DNA of 64,000 nt. It comes from Mycolicibacterium chlorophenolicum (GTDB lineage Bacteria; Actinomycetota; Actinomycetes; Mycobacteriales; Mycobacteriaceae). A program made the position numbers and the translations under genes. This document shows, in pieces, positions 50,138 through 61,238 of this stretch (positions are counted from its first letter, which is position 1; every line of letters starts with the position of its first letter). The notes beneath the pieces are model-generated. The model was not told where the DNA came from and ran no database searches. It was given only the letters and a program-made list of their open reading frames with translations. The stretch covers positions 62,609 through 126,608 of the forward strand of contig NZ_JYNL01000020.1 in NCBI RefSeq assembly GCF_001044235.1, written 5' to 3'.

Positions 50138-52933
50138 CTAGCCGCTGTTGCGCAGCGCGGTCGCCAGCCCGCTCATCGTCAGCAGGATGCCACGCTGCAC
50201 CAGTTCGTCCTCGTCGCCGGACCGGTAGCGGCGCAACAGCTCCACCTGCAGGTGGTTCAGCGGCTCGAGGTACGGGAACCGGTTGAACACCGAGCGCGCC
50301 AGCGCCGGGTTGTCGGCGAGCAGGTCGTCATGTCCGGTGATCAGCTTGTGCATCCGGATGGTGCGTTCGTGTTCGTCGGCGATCTTGTCGAAGACCCGGT
50401 GGCGCAGCTCCTCGTCGGGCACCAGTTCGGCGTAACGCGCGGCCAGCCCGAGGTCGGACTTCGCGAGCACCTGGGCCATGTTCGACAGCACCGTCGCGAA
50501 GAACGGCCAGCGCCGGTAGAGGTCCTGCAGGATCTCCAGACGTCCGTCGTCCTCGGCGATGTAGTCCTCGAAGGCGGTTCCGGTGCCGTACCAGCCGGGC
50601 AGCATCACCCGCGACTGGCTCCAGGCCAGCACCCACGGGATGGCCCGCAGGTCGGAGATCGAGGTGGTGGGCTTGCGCGACGTCGGCCTGCTGCCGATGT
50701 TGAGCGCACCGATCTCGCTGACCGGTGTCGACGCCTTGAAGTAGTCGACGAAACCCGGTGTGTCGTGCACCAGGTCGGCGTACGCGCGCTGGGCGCGCGC
50801 GGCGAGGTCGTCGAGCACCGCGTACGCCGGCTCGGCGGCCTCGCCGAGCCCCTCGACGTCGAGCAGGGTCGCTTCCAGCGTCGCGGCCAGCAGCGTCTCC
50901 AGGTTCCGGTGTGCGATGCGGGGTTCGGCGTACTTGGCCGCGATCACCTCCCCCTGTTCGGTGATCCGCAGCGATCCGTTCACCGCGCCCGGCGGCTGAG
51001 CCAGGATCGCGTCGTAGCTCGGCCCGCCGCCGCGACCGACCGTCCCACCGCGACCGTGGAAGAGCCGCAACCGGATTCCCGTCTTGCGGGCCGAGTCGAC
51101 GAGATCCAGCTCGGCGCGGTACAGCGCCCAGTTGGCCGCGAGATAGCCGCCGTCCTTGTTGGAGTCCGAGTAGCCGAGCATCACCTCCTGGCTGTCACCG
51201 CGCGCCGCGACGACCGCCCGATAGAGCGGAAGATCCAGTGCCGCTTCGAGAATCGAAGATCCGCGTTGCAGGTCGTCGATGGTCTCGAACAGCGGCACGA
51301 TGCCGACCGGCGCGTAGGGCTGCTCGCCGGAGGCGTCCAGCAGGCCTGCCTCCTTGAGCAGGATCGCGGCCTCGAGCATGTCGGAGACGGACTGGCACAT
51401 CGAGATGATGTAGTTGGGAACCGCCTGCGGCCCGAACACGTCCACGGCGCGAGCCGCGGAAACGACGATGTCGAGTTCCTTGCGCGCCAGCTCCGAGAGT
51501 TCGGCACCGGGCCCGGTCAGCGGTCGGCGGGTGGCCAGCTCATCGGCGAGCAGCTCGACGCGCTCCGGTTCGCTCAGCGACGCATAGTCGGGGTGCACCC
51601 CGGCCCACGCCAACAGCTCGGCGATCACCTCCTCGTGCACATCGGAGTTCTGCCGCATGTCCAGACCGGACAGATGAAAACCGAAGACCCGCACCGCTTC
51701 CCGCAACCGGGCCAACCGGTCGTCGGCGAGCACCGAGCTGCCGTGAGCGCGCAGCGACGCATCGACGACGTCCAGGTCGGCCGACAGTTCGGCGGGCGCG
51801 GCGTAGGGCGCCATGCCGAGGTCGAGTTCGTGTTCGGGCTGCCGGTCCAGGATCTGCTGCGCGGTGGCCGTCAACCGTGCGTGCACGACGCGCAGCGCCC
51901 GCCGGTACGGTTCGTCGGCGCGGGCGGGTTCGTGGCAGGAGTCGGCCAGCGCGGCCAGCTCGTCGCTGATGTGCACCAGCCGCACCGACATCGACAGCTC
52001 CTCCTCCAGCGCGGTGAGCTCGGTGAAGTAGTGCGCGAACGCGGTGTAGGCGGCACTGCCGGTGGCCAGCCGCACTACCTCCGCGGTGACGTTCGGATTG
52101 CCGTCGCGGTCGCCGCCGATCCACGATCCCGGCCGCAGGATCGGCTCGGTCAGGAGATCCGCGCCGGGCCAGCGGGCCTGCAGCGCGGCGCGCACCTCGG
52201 CATTCACCCGCGGGATGACCTCGAGGAACGCCGCCGGGTAGTACCGCAACCCGGTCTCGATCTCGTCTTGGATCTTCAAGCGCGACAACCGGATCAGCGC
52301 GGTCTGCCACAGCGTGAGGATGTGGCGGCGCAGTTCGCGTTCGACGTCGCGGCCGTCCTCGGTGCGGTGGTGGCCGTGCAGCCGCAGCCGCATGAGCTCG
52401 GTGATGCGGTGCTGGGTGTCGAACACCGTGCGTCGCCGCGTCTCGGTGGGATGGGCGGTGATGACGGGCGCGACGAGGGCGCCGACGAGCGCATCGGCGA
52501 CGCGGTCGGCGTCGAGGTCCGCGTCCTCGAGTTTGAGGTAGGTCGCGGCCAGGCTGCTGTTCTGCGGCGGCTCACCCGCGGCCTCGTGCACCGCCCGGCG
52601 CCGCTCGCGGTGGATGTCCTCGGCGACATTGGCGAGCAGCGCGAAGTGGGTGAAGGCCCGGATCACCGGGATCGCCTGGTGGACATCGACGCCGTCGAAC
52701 AGCCTCGCCAGCTCGGTGCGGTCGATCTCCGACCGCCGCACCCGGAACGATTCGACGCGGGCCCGCTCGACCAGGTCGAACGTCGCATCCCCGTTCTGCT
52801 CGCGCACGGTGTCGCCGAGGATGGCGCCGAGCAGGCGGATGTCCTCGCGCATCGGTTCGGTCGCTTCGCGGCCCACCTGGGTGCGCTGCACGGCTCCGAT
52901 CGGTTCGAGCGCGCTGTCGGCTGTCTGCGGCAT
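50138..52933 (-). CDS. ppc: Phosphoenolpyruvate carboxylase
   Basis: A 931-residue enzyme making oxaloacetate from PEP and bicarbonate. Key motifs: Thr-Ala-His-Pro-Thr-Glu-Thr with the catalytic [25 protein letters not shown], and the C-terminal Arg-Asn-Ser-Gly. Length is full. The ATG at 52933 leads the canonical N-terminus. Provides anaplerotic flow; M. tuberculosis relies on other anaplerotic enzymes. Convergent with DUF2252. Confidence 0.96.
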   Translation of the reverse strand: MPQTADSALEPIGAVQRTQVGREATEPMREDIRLLGAILGDTVREQNGDATFDLVERARVESFRVRRSEIDRTELARLFDGVDVHQAIPVIRAFTHFALLANVAEDIHRERRRAVHEAAGEPPQNSSLAATYLKLEDADLDADRVADALVGALVAPVITAHPTETRRRTVFDTQHRITELMRLRLHGHHRTEDGRDVERELRRHILTLWQTALIRLSRLKIQDEIETGLRYYPAAFLEVIPRVNAEVRAALQARWPGADLLTEPILRPGSWIGGDRDGNPNVTAEVVRLATGSAAYTAFAHYFTELTALEEELSMSVRLVHISDELAALADSCHEPARADEPYRRALRVVHARLTATAQQILDRQPEHELDLGMAPYAAPAELSADLDVVDASLRAHGSSVLADDRLARLREAVRVFGFHLSGLDMRQNSDVHEEVIAELLAWAGVHPDYASLSEPERVELLADELATRRPLTGPGAELSELARKELDIVVSAARAVDVFGPQAVPNYIISMCQSVSDMLEAAILLKEAGLLDASGEQPYAPVGIVPLFETIDDLQRGSSILEAALDLPLYRAVVAARGDSQEVMLGYSDSNKDGGYLAANWALYRAELDLVDSARKTGIRLRLFHGRGGTVGRGGGPSYDAILAQPPGAVNGSLRITEQGEVIAAKYAEPRIAHRNLETLLAATLEATLLDVEGLGEAAEPAYAVLDDLAARAQRAYADLVHDTPGFVDYFKASTPVSEIGALNIGSRPTSRKPTTSISDLRAIPWVLAWSQSRVMLPGWYGTGTAFEDYIAEDDGRLEILQDLYRRWPFFATVLSNMAQVLAKSDLGLAARYAELVPDEELRHRVFDKIADEHERTIRMHKLITGHDDLLADNPALARSVFNRFPYLEPLNHLQVELLRRYRSGDEDELVQRGILLTMSGLATALRNSG

Positions 52934-52980
52934 GGTGCCCAGTATCGGTGCAGCCAGATTCCGCCGCATGGCGAGCGCGG

Positions 52981-52986
52981 TAGCGT
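52981..52986 (+). promoter_or_regulatory. -10 element (TAGCGT) of the FAD oxidoreductase gene
   Basis: TAGCGT fits TAnnnT and ends 6 nt before the ATG at 52993 without a Shine-Dalgarno, suggesting a leaderless transcript. The divergent ppc start is 48 bp away. Confidence 0.42.
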
Positions 52987-52992
52987 GGCCGG

Positions 52993-54243
52993 ATGGATGT
53001 GGACGCCGAGGTCGTCGTCGTCGGTGCCGGGCTGGCGGGCTTGCGCTGCGCGGCGGTATTGGCGGCCGCGGGCCGCGAGGTGCGGGTGTGGGAGGCCGCC
53101 GACGAGGTGGGCGGCCGGATCCGGACCGATGTCGTCGACGGCTTCCGGTGCGACCGCGGATTCCAGGTGCTCAACCCCGCCTATCCGGAACTCGATTCCT
53201 GCATCGACGTTGCCGCGCTGCGGCTGCAGCCGTTCGGGCCGGGGGTCGGGGTGCGCCGCGAGCGCGGGTCGGTGGTGCTGGCGCATCCGCTGCGCGCGCC
53301 GTCGCGCCTGCCCGGCATGCTGGCCCGGCGCGGGGTGCGGCCCGGTGACGCGGTGGCGCTGGCGCGGTGGGCCTACCCGGCGCTGCGCCCCGGCCACTTG
53401 AAGCACTCGCCCGGCGAGGACACCACGCTGGTGGCTGCGCTCGACCGGTGCGGGCTGTCCGGCGAGCTGCGCCGCGTGATCGACCGGTTCCTGTCCGGTG
53501 TGGTGCTCGACGACACCGGGGCGACGTCCAACGCGTTCGCGCTGCTGCTGGTGCGGATGTTCGCCCTCGGGGTGCCCGCATTGCCCGAGGACGGGATGGC
53601 CGCCCTGCCCCGGCAGCTGGCGGCGTCCCTGGGTGACCGGGTGACGCTGAACCGTCGGGTGGCCGACGTCACCGCATCAGACGGCGGATGGCGGGTCAGC
53701 GCCGACGACGGGGCCACGGTGCAGGCCCGCGAGGTGGTCATCGCCACCGACGCGACCGCCGCGGCGCAGTGGATCGGCGGCGCGGCCGTACCGACCCGGG
53801 GCGTCGTCACGGACTGGTGGGCCACCGATCACGCGTGGACAGGACCGCCGATGCTGTTCGTGGACGGCCGCTCCGGCGCGCGGGGACCCGTCGTCAATGC
53901 TGCGGTGATCAGCGCCGCCGCACCGACGTACGCGCCGCCGGGACGCCATCTGGTCGCCGCGTCGGCGCTGCTGGGCCGCGGTGATCCGGAGCCGGCGGAA
54001 CTCCAGCTGCGGGCGCACGCCGCGGAGATCCTCGACGTCGACGCCTCGGACTGGCAGCCGGTGATCCGGCATGTGATTCCCGACGCGCTGCCCGTGCAGC
54101 CGCCCCCGCTGACGGTGCGCCGACCGGTTCGGGATGCGTCGGGACTGTGGGTGTGCGGCGACCACCGCGACACCGCGTCGATCCAGGGGGCGCTGGTCAG
54201 CGGCCGCCGCGCCGCGGCCGCGGTGCTGAAAGCGTTGAGCTAG
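52993..54243 (+). CDS. FAD-dependent amine oxidase / phytoene desaturase-like oxidoreductase
   Basis: A 416-residue FAD protein. N-terminal Val-Val-Gly-Ala-Gly-Leu-Ala-Gly-Leu, then [10 protein letters not shown], a classical amine-oxidase/CrtI fingerprint. The C-terminus has [16 protein letters not shown] for FAD closure. The substrate cannot be named. It is shorter than true phytoene desaturases. Leaderless promoter upstream. Stop overlaps secG by 4 bp on the opposite strand. Confidence 0.85.
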   Translation: MDVDAEVVVVGAGLAGLRCAAVLAAAGREVRVWEAADEVGGRIRTDVVDGFRCDRGFQVLNPAYPELDSCIDVAALRLQPFGPGVGVRRERGSVVLAHPLRAPSRLPGMLARRGVRPGDAVALARWAYPALRPGHLKHSPGEDTTLVAALDRCGLSGELRRVIDRFLSGVVLDDTGATSNAFALLLVRMFALGVPALPEDGMAALPRQLAASLGDRVTLNRRVADVTASDGGWRVSADDGATVQAREVVIATDATAAAQWIGGAAVPTRGVVTDWWATDHAWTGPPMLFVDGRSGARGPVVNAAVISAAAPTYAPPGRHLVAASALLGRGDPEPAELQLRAHAAEILDVDASDWQPVIRHVIPDALPVQPPPLTVRRPVRDASGLWVCGDHRDTASIQGALVSGRRAAAAVLKALS

Positions 54244-54473
54244 CTGTACTTGATCTGCAGCGCCATCCCGATGATGGCGACCACCCAGATGCCCGTGACG
54301 AACAGCGTCAACCGGTCCAGGTTCTTCTCGACCACGGTGGAGCCGGACAGGCTGGACTGGACGCCGCCGCCGAACAGGCTGGACAGACCGCCACCCTTGG
54401 CGCGGTGCAGCAGAACCAAGAGCACGACCAGCACGCTGGTCACGACCAGGATGATCTGCAGGGCCAATTCCAT
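54240..54473 (-). CDS. secG: Protein translocase subunit SecG
   Basis: A 77-residue SecG with two transmembrane helices (about 3-24 and 55-75) and a Gly/Ser-rich cytoplasmic loop (Gly-Gly-Gly-Leu-Ser-Ser-Leu-Phe-Gly-Gly). It belongs to the SecYEG channel. It lies 19 bp downstream of tpiA in the gap-pgk-tpiA-secG operon, equivalent to Rv1440. Confidence 0.93.
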   Translation of the reverse strand: MELALQIILVVTSVLVVLLVLLHRAKGGGLSSLFGGGVQSSLSGSTVVEKNLDRLTLFVTGIWVVAIIGMALQIKYS

Positions 54474-54492
54474 GGCCGTCACGATATCAGGG

Positions 54493-55278
54493 TCAGGGCA
54501 GCGGGCCGCCCGCGGCGATCGCCGACAGGGTGGCGAACTGCTCCGCGTCCAGTGAGGCGCCGCCCACCAGCGCGCCGTCCACGTCGGGCTGGCCGACGAT
54601 CTCGCCGACGTTCTTGGCGTTGACCGAACCGCCGTAGAGCACCCGCACGCCTGCGGCCAGTTCGGGCGAGGACAGGTTGCCCAACTCGTCACGGATGGCC
54701 TTGCACACCTCTTGCGCGTCGGCGGCGCTGGCCACCCGGCCCGTGCCGATCGCCCAGACCGGTTCGTAGGCGATGACCGCCCGGCCGATCTGCTCGGCCG
54801 ACAACCCGGACAGCGACCCGCGCAGCGAGTTCACGTTGAACTCGACGTGATCGCCCGCCTCGCGCACCTCGAGCTGCTCGCCGATGCAGATGATCGGGAT
54901 CAGACCGTGCTTGAACGCCGCCTGCGCCTTCGCCGCGACGAGCGCGTCGTCCTCGTGGTGGTAGGTCCGCCGCTCGGAGTGCCCGACGACGACGAACGTG
55001 GCGCCCAGCTTGGCCAGGAAGGCGCCGCTGATCTCGCCGGTGTAGGCGCCGGAGTCGTGCTGGGACAGGTCCTGCGCGCCGTAGGTGAGCCGCAACTTGT
55101 CGCCGTCGACGAGGGTCTGCACACTGCGCAGATCGGTGAACGGCGGGATCACCGTCACGTCGACCTTGTCGAAGTACTTGTCCGGCAACGAGAATGCGAT
55201 CTTCTGCACCAGCGCGATCGCCTCGAAGTGGTTCAGGTTCATCTTCCAGTTGCCGGCGATCAGCGGCTTACGGGACAC
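54493..55278 (-). CDS. tpiA: Triosephosphate isomerase
   Basis: A 261-residue glycolytic isomerase of dihydroxyacetone phosphate and glyceraldehyde 3-phosphate. Active-site Asn10 and Lys12 in Gly-Asn-Trp-Lys-Met-Asn, His in Val-Gly-His-Ser-Glu-Arg-Arg and catalytic Glu in Ala-Tyr-Glu-Pro-Val-Trp. GTG start 7 bp after pgk. Equivalent to Rv1438. Confidence 0.97.
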   Translation of the reverse strand: MSRKPLIAGNWKMNLNHFEAIALVQKIAFSLPDKYFDKVDVTVIPPFTDLRSVQTLVDGDKLRLTYGAQDLSQHDSGAYTGEISGAFLAKLGATFVVVGHSERRTYHHEDDALVAAKAQAAFKHGLIPIICIGEQLEVREAGDHVEFNVNSLRGSLSGLSAEQIGRAVIAYEPVWAIGTGRVASAADAQEVCKAIRDELGNLSSPELAAGVRVLYGGSVNAKNVGEIVGQPDVDGALVGGASLDAEQFATLSAIAAGGPLP

Positions 55279-55285
55279 AGTTCTC

Positions 55286-56494
55286 CTAGCTCAGTACTTC
55301 GATACCGGGCAATTCCTTGCCCTCAAGGTATTCCAGCGACGCGCCGCCACCGGTGGAAATGTGCGAGAAACCGTCCTCGGGCAGGCCGAGTTGGCGCACC
55401 GCGGCCGCCGAGTCACCGCCGCCGACGACGCTGAACGCGCCCTTGCCGGTTGCGGAGATGATGGCCTCGGCCACTCCCTTGGTGCCCGCGGAGAACGCCG
55501 GGAACTCGAACACGCCCATCGGGCCGTTCCAGAAGATCGTCTTCGCGTTGGACAGCAGCGCGGTGAACCGCTTGACCGACTCGGGACCGATGTCCAGGCC
55601 CATCGTGCCGTCGGGGATCTTGTCCGCCGCGACCGTCTCGGCCGGCGAATCGGCGGCGAACTTCTCAGCCGCCACGATGTCCACCGGCAGGTGCAGCACG
55701 TCACCGTAGTCGTCGAGCAGCTTCCGGCAGGTCTCGATCATGCTCTCTTCGAGAAGCGAGTTCCCCACCGAAACACCCTGTGCGGCAAGGAAAGTGAAGC
55801 ACATACCGCCACCGATGATCAGGCTGTCGGCCTTGGTGGCCAAGTTCTCGATCACAGCGAGCTTGTCCGAGACCTTCGAACCGCCGAGCACCACGGCGTA
55901 CGGCCGTTCGGTCGATTCGGTGAGCTGGGCCAGAACTTTGACCTCGGTGTCGACGAGCTTTCCCGCGTAGTGCGGCAGCAGCGTCGCGACGTCGTAGACC
56001 GACGCCTGCTTGCGGTGCACCACCCCGAAGCCGTCGGACACGAACGCGCCGTCCTCGCCCACCAGTTCCACGAGCGCCTTCGCGAGCGCCAGGCGCTCGG
56101 CGTCGTCCTTACTGGTCTCGCGAGGATCGAAGCGGATGTTCTCCAGCAGAAGTATGTCGCCGTCGGTCAGTCCCTCGGCGCGGGCCAGCGCGTCGGTTCC
56201 CACCACGTCACCGGCCAACTGCACGTGCCTGCCCAGCTTCTCGGCCAGTGCCGAGGCCACCGGCCCGAGCGAGAACTTCGGTTCGGGCTCGCCCTTGGGC
56301 CGGCCCAGGTGGGCGGTGACCACGACCTTGGCGCCGGCGTCGCTCAGCGCCTTCAGCGTGGGCACCGAGGCGATGATGCGGCCCGGATCGGTGATCCTGC
56401 CGTCATCGAGCGGCACGTTCAGATCCGAGCGCACCAGCACGCCCCGCCCCGAAACCCCTTCGGCGAGAAGGTCGTCGAGTGACTTGATACCCAT
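55286..56494 (-). CDS. pgk: Phosphoglycerate kinase
   Basis: A 402-residue monomeric kinase transferring phosphate from 1,3-bisphosphoglycerate to ADP. N-terminal Arg-Ser-Asp-Leu-Asn-Val-Pro substrate motif, Ala-His-Leu-Gly-Arg-Pro, and the C-terminal Gly-Gly-Gly-Asp-Ser-Ala-Ala nucleotide motif. ATG start 6 bp after gap. Equivalent to Rv1437. Confidence 0.97.
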   Translation of the reverse strand: MGIKSLDDLLAEGVSGRGVLVRSDLNVPLDDGRITDPGRIIASVPTLKALSDAGAKVVVTAHLGRPKGEPEPKFSLGPVASALAEKLGRHVQLAGDVVGTDALARAEGLTDGDILLLENIRFDPRETSKDDAERLALAKALVELVGEDGAFVSDGFGVVHRKQASVYDVATLLPHYAGKLVDTEVKVLAQLTESTERPYAVVLGGSKVSDKLAVIENLATKADSLIIGGGMCFTFLAAQGVSVGNSLLEESMIETCRKLLDDYGDVLHLPVDIVAAEKFAADSPAETVAADKIPDGTMGLDIGPESVKRFTALLSNAKTIFWNGPMGVFEFPAFSAGTKGVAEAIISATGKGAFSVVGGGDSAAAVRQLGLPEDGFSHISTGGGASLEYLEGKELPGIEVLS

Positions 56495-56500
56495 CGCCGG

Positions 56501-57532
<1,032 letters not shown>

Positions 57533-57609
57533 CTACTCGGTCGTTGAACTGCTCGGCCGCCAGCCTAGTGCGTGTGGCTTCCCCTGCGCGCAGTTGCCCC
57601 GTCCCTGTT

Positions 57610-58323
57610 TCAGAGCGATGCGACACTCTGGTCGACGTAGGGATTGCCGAGCCATCGGCGGCGCAGTTTCTGCAGGGTGCCGTCCTCCTCGAGCTCGGCC
57701 TGCGCGACCTGGAGCCGGGCCAGCAGCGCCGTGTCGGCGGGGGCCACCGCGATCGCGATGTCCTCGACCGAGAGCCCACGCTGGACCACCTCGACGCCGG
57801 GAACGGCCCGCACCAGCTGGGCCAGCACCGGGGCCAGCTTCATCACCGCGTCGCAGCCGCCCGCCGCCAGGTCAGCGATCGCGGTGCTGATCGCGCCGTA
57901 GTCGTAGCGCCGGACCCGGGCTGCCTTCCCGTCGGCGACCAACTGCTCGGCGATGGCCTCGCTGGTGTTGCCGCGCTGCACGCCGATGGTCAGGCCGGTG
58001 AGGTCGTCGACCGAATGCACGTGGGGCAGCCGGTCGGTGTCGACCGCCAGGCCCTGCCCGGAGATGACGTAGGGCGGCAAGAACGCCGCCTTGGCCGCAC
58101 GCTGCGGGGTGACCGTCGTTCCGGCGATGACGCAGTCGTACTCGCCTGCGCCGAGCCGGTCGAAGATGCCGTCGAAGTCGGCCCCGTCGTATCCGACGAA
58201 CGTCACCTCGTCGCCGAGCCTGGCGGCCAGCGCCCGCATCACCTCGATGTCCAGCCCGGTGTCGCCGGGCATGGCGTTGAACGGCGGATCCGGGGCGGCG
58301 ACGCCGACGGTCAATGCGGCCAT
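57610..58323 (-). CDS. Solute-binding protein domain (SBP family 3) without signal peptide
   Basis: A 237-residue periplasmic-binding-protein-like domain. Two alpha/beta lobes are visible: the start Val-Gly-Val-Ala-Ala-Pro-Asp-Pro-Pro-Phe-Asn and Gly-Leu-Asp-Ile-Glu-Val-Met-Arg-Ala-Leu-Ala fit polar amino acid-binding proteins. Residues after Tyr-Asp-Cys-Val-Ile-Ala-Gly-Thr-Thr-Val-Thr form the ligand-site strand. The usual export signal or lipobox is missing: the mature-type sequence begins at residue 4, and a -10 (TACGGT) lies 6 nt before the ATG, so no upstream start is available. No permease or ATPase is adjacent. It may be a cytoplasmic ligand sensor; divergently transcribed from the ThrE-like exporter. 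Confidence 0.8.
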   Translation of the reverse strand: MAALTVGVAAPDPPFNAMPGDTGLDIEVMRALAARLGDEVTFVGYDGADFDGIFDRLGAGEYDCVIAGTTVTPQRAAKAAFLPPYVISGQGLAVDTDRLPHVHSVDDLTGLTIGVQRGNTSEAIAEQLVADGKAARVRRYDYGAISTAIADLAAGGCDAVMKLAPVLAQLVRAVPGVEVVQRGLSVEDIAIAVAPADTALLARLQVAQAELEEDGTLQKLRRRWLGNPYVDQSVASL

Positions 58324-58329
58324 GTCGCC

Positions 58330-58335
58330 ACCGTA
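58330..58335 (-). promoter_or_regulatory. -10 element (TACGGT) of the solute-binding protein gene
   Basis: On the minus strand TACGGT fits TAnnnT and ends 6 nt before the ATG at 58323. Leaderless. It lies back-to-back with the opposite -10 at 58342. Confidence 0.5.
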
Positions 58336-58341
58336 AGGGTT

Positions 58342-58347
58342 TACTGT
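58342..58347 (+). promoter_or_regulatory. -10 element (TACTGT) of the ThrE-like exporter gene
   Basis: TACTGT fits TAnnnT and ends 7 nt before the GTG at 58355. Only 6 bp separate it from the divergent -10, so the two polymerases would compete for overlapping DNA. Confidence 0.5.
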
Positions 58348-58354
58348 GCCGCCC

Positions 58355-59623
58355 GTGGACGACCTCTCGATTGACCCGCCGGGCGCACCCGTCGCCCCGA
58401 CGACGTTCCTGGCACGCCTGGGCGCGGCGATGATCGCCGCGGGGTACCCGATCGGAACGGTGCGACAGACGTTGGCCACCTGCTCCGAGCGGTACGGCGT
58501 GACCGGCGAAATGCTGGTGCTGCCCAACCACATCCAGTTGACCGGCGGCGAGCGGGCCGACGGCGCCACGATGGCGATGAAGAGCGCCGAAGTCGATCTG
58601 CGGTGCGACCAGACGTTCCCGCTGGCCGCCCTGGTCGGGCGCGCCCGTCGCGGGCAGATCAGCCCGCAGGACGGCCTGGCCGAACTCGACCGGATCGACG
58701 CGATGCGGCCCCGCTTCCCGGCCTGGGCGTTCGTCGTCGGGTACACGCTGCAGAGCGCGGCGTTCGCGCTCATCCTGCAGCCCAACCCGGTCGCGCTCGG
58801 GGCGGCGACCGTCTTCGGGTTCGGCGTGGGCCTGGCCGCGCTGCTGGCCCGCCGCAACGAGCCGCTGACGCAGCTGCTGCCCGTGGTGGCCGCGTTCACC
58901 GTGGCGCTGTGCTCCTTCACCGCCGGCCGGCTGCTGCATCTCGGCGAGGGCAGCCTGCGCGCACTGGCACCGGCGCTGGTGATGTTCCTGCCCGGCACGG
59001 CGATCACGCTGGCCGTCATCGAACTCAGCACCCGCGACATGATCTCGGGCTCGGCGCGGCTCATCGCCGGCGCAATGCGCCTGGCGCAGTTGGCTTTCGG
59101 CATCCTGATCGCCGCCCAGGTGGTGGGGTTGACCACCAGCGAGCTCAGCGTCGCCGTGGTGGACCGCTTCGGACCGTGGGCGCCCTGGGTCGGATGCGCG
59201 CTCTACGCGGTCGGCCTGTTCCTCTACCACGGCCCGCCCACCCGGTTCATGGGGTGGATGCTGATGATCCTGTTCGTGTCCTATGCCGGTCAGCTGGCGG
59301 GTAACGCCGCGCTGGGCAGCTACGCCAGCGGCTTCGGCGGCGGCCTGGCTCTCGCGCTGTGTGCCCTGTTCGTCGCCGGTCGGCCGAACACCCCGTCCGC
59401 GGCGACGCTGCTGCTGCCCGGGTTCTGGCTGCTGGTGCCGGGGTCGCTGGGCTTCATCGGCGTCACCGAGCTCATCGGCGACAACAGCTCGGGTGCCGTC
59501 GCGGTCACGCTCATCTCCATGATCTCGATCGCCCTGGGCATCCAGGCCGGCCTGCTGCTGTGGGGCGCATGCCGCCAAGTGGGCGCCACGGTCGGAGGCC
59601 GGGCGCGATACTCCAGGGCATGA
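58355..59623 (+). CDS. Threonine/serine exporter (ThrE) family protein
   Basis: A 422-residue ThrE-type membrane protein. An N-terminal soluble region (about 20-130) with the ThrE motif Gly-Ala-Ala-Met-Ile-Ala-Ala-Gly-Tyr is followed by about ten helices (two repeats). ThrE exports threonine and serine in corynebacteria. The GTG at 58355 is chosen because the -10 TACTGT lies 7 nt upstream; a GTG at 58346 is in frame but overlaps that -10. Its stop overlaps the next gene (ATGA). Divergent from the SBP-like gene, whose ligand class (amino acids) fits a regulatory link. Confidence 0.87.
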   Translation: MDDLSIDPPGAPVAPTTFLARLGAAMIAAGYPIGTVRQTLATCSERYGVTGEMLVLPNHIQLTGGERADGATMAMKSAEVDLRCDQTFPLAALVGRARRGQISPQDGLAELDRIDAMRPRFPAWAFVVGYTLQSAAFALILQPNPVALGAATVFGFGVGLAALLARRNEPLTQLLPVVAAFTVALCSFTAGRLLHLGEGSLRALAPALVMFLPGTAITLAVIELSTRDMISGSARLIAGAMRLAQLAFGILIAAQVVGLTTSELSVAVVDRFGPWAPWVGCALYAVGLFLYHGPPTRFMGWMLMILFVSYAGQLAGNAALGSYASGFGGGLALALCALFVAGRPNTPSAATLLLPGFWLLVPGSLGFIGVTELIGDNSSGAVAVTLISMISIALGIQAGLLLWGACRQVGATVGGRARYSRA

Positions 59624-60264
59624 CCGATTGGGTGATCCCGGCGATCACCGCCTCAGCCAGCCTGCTCGGCACCATGGTCGGCGGGATCGCGACGTACTGG
59701 ACGTCGAAGAAGAACTACGAGCGCCAGACCGTGGCCGAGGAGGAGCGCCAGAAGTTCGACCTGCTGCGCGACGCGACGGTCAGGTTCGTCTCGGCGATGA
59801 CCGAGATCTCGGTGGCCAGCGCCGGTCTCAAGGAGATCTCCGCGCAGTGGGCCGAGGTGACGCAGCGGCTGGCCCACACCGAGGACCACGAGCAGTTCCT
59901 GACGATGGCCCGCGAGATCGACCCGACGATCCCGACGAACCTCGACCGGCTCGCGGTCCTGTTCCGCGTGGTGCGGGCCACCGGTGCGCTCGAAGACGAC
60001 ATCAAGCGCGCCATCACGCTGCTCACCGAGCTGCGCCTGGTCGCGCCCAGCGACATCGCCGACAGCGCGCAGCGGGTCATCTACACCGCGTTCGCGCAGG
60101 AGATCACCAGCGCGCTCTCCCCGGACCGGCGCAACGCCGCGGTCGACGCGTTCAACGGCGCGATCAACGATTTCGTCAACCGAGTGCGCCACTACATGCA
60201 CGTCGAGGACCACGAATTCGACGCCATCGACAAGAAGGCGCTCGAGCACCTGCTCGAGTTCTAG
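59620..60264 (+). CDS. Membrane-anchored coiled-coil protein of unknown function
   Basis: A 214-residue protein with one N-terminal hydrophobic helix (about 6-26: [10 protein letters not shown]) and a long helical cytoplasmic part (about 30-200) rich in Glu, Arg and Ala. Translation is coupled to the ThrE gene by ATGA. It may help or regulate the exporter. It was not matched to any named family. Convergent with whiA, overlapping 4 bp. Confidence 0.72.
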   Translation: MTDWVIPAITASASLLGTMVGGIATYWTSKKNYERQTVAEEERQKFDLLRDATVRFVSAMTEISVASAGLKEISAQWAEVTQRLAHTEDHEQFLTMAREIDPTIPTNLDRLAVLFRVVRATGALEDDIKRAITLLTELRLVAPSDIADSAQRVIYTAFAQEITSALSPDRRNAAVDAFNGAINDFVNRVRHYMHVEDHEFDAIDKKALEHLLEF

Positions 60265-61238
60265 GCGTCCTCGAGCAGATCGGGCGTCACCGCGGACTCC
60301 GTGTCCGGGATGCCGTCCTGTTTGGCCTTGCGATCGGCCATCGACAGCAGCCGCCGGATCCGGCCTGCCACAGCGTCTTTGGTCATCGGCGGATCAGCGA
60401 GCCGGCCGAGTTCCTCCAGCGAGGCCTGCCGGTGCGCCACCCGCAGGCTGCCCGCGGCGGCCAGATGGTCGGGCACCGTGTCGCCGAGGATCTCCAGCGC
60501 GCGCTCGACCCGCGCGGCGGCGGCCACCGCGGCGCGGGCGGACCGGCGCAGGTTCGCGTCGTCGAAGTTGGCCAGCCGGTTGGCCGTCGCGCGGACCTCG
60601 CGGCGCATCCGCCGCTCCTCCCACGTCAGCCGGGTGTCCTGGGCGCCCATCCGGGTCAGCAGCGCGCCGATCGCCTCCCCGTCGCGCACCACCACCCGGT
60701 CGCTGCCCCGCACCTCGCGCGCCTTGGCGCTGACGCCCAGCCGGCGCGCGGCGCCGACGAGGGCCAACGCCGCCTCGGGACCGGGGCAGCTGACCTCCAG
60801 CGCCGAGGACCGGCCCGGTTCGGTCAGCGAGCCGTGGGCCAGAAACGCTCCCCGCCAGGCAGCTTCGGCGTCGGCGACGCTGCCGCCGACCACCTGGGCG
60901 GGCAGTCCGCGCACCGGGCGGCCGCGCAGATCCAGCAGACCGGTCTGGCGCGCCAGCGCCTCCCCGTCCTTGGCGACCCGCACCACGTAGCGGGTGTTCT
61001 TGCGGATCCCACTGGCCGAGAGCACGTGCACGACGGCGGTGTAGCCGTAAAGGTCGTAGATGTCCTTGCGCAGCCGGCGCGCGATGATGCCCAGATCGAC
61101 CTCGGCCTCGACCACCACCCGGCCGGACACGATGTGCAGCCCGCCGGCGAACCGCAGCAGCGAGGCCACCTCGGCGCGGCGAGCACTCACCGAATTCACC
61201 ACGAGCCGGCTGAGCTCATCCTTGACCTCGGCTGTCAT
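60261..61238 (-). CDS. whiA: Sporulation/septation regulator WhiA
   Basis: A 325-residue WhiA. The N-terminal homing-endonuclease-like (LAGLIDADG-related) region, with Leu-Arg-Phe-Ala-Gly-Gly-Leu-His and Arg-Arg-Leu-Gly-Val motifs, is joined to a C-terminal helix-turn-helix ending in [13 protein letters not shown]. The ATG at 61238 gives the M. tuberculosis length (325) and overlaps the cuvA stop; a GTG 6 bp upstream is possible. In streptomycetes WhiA with WhiB controls septation; here the role is inferred. Confidence 0.95.
   Translation of the reverse strand: MTAEVKDELSRLVVNSVSARRAEVASLLRFAGGLHIVSGRVVVEAEVDLGIIARRLRKDIYDLYGYTAVVHVLSASGIRKNTRYVVRVAKDGEALARQTGLLDLRGRPVRGLPAQVVGGSVADAEAAWRGAFLAHGSLTEPGRSSALEVSCPGPEAALALVGAARRLGVSAKAREVRGSDRVVVRDGEAIGALLTRMGAQDTRLTWEERRMRREVRATANRLANFDDANLRRSARAAVAAAARVERALEILGDTVPDHLAAAGSLRVAHRQASLEELGRLADPPMTKDAVAGRIRRLLSMADRKAKQDGIPDTESAVTPDLLEDA

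Noticed and set aside
50252..53401. 1049-codon open frame antisense to ppc
   Set aside because: Shadow of PEP carboxylase; composition dominated by Arg/Gly/Val/Asp with no family match.
58346..58354. GTG at 58346 as the start of the ThrE-like gene
   Set aside because: It overlaps the TACTGT -10; the next GTG at 58355 lies 7 nt after it, the spacing expected for leaderless translation.
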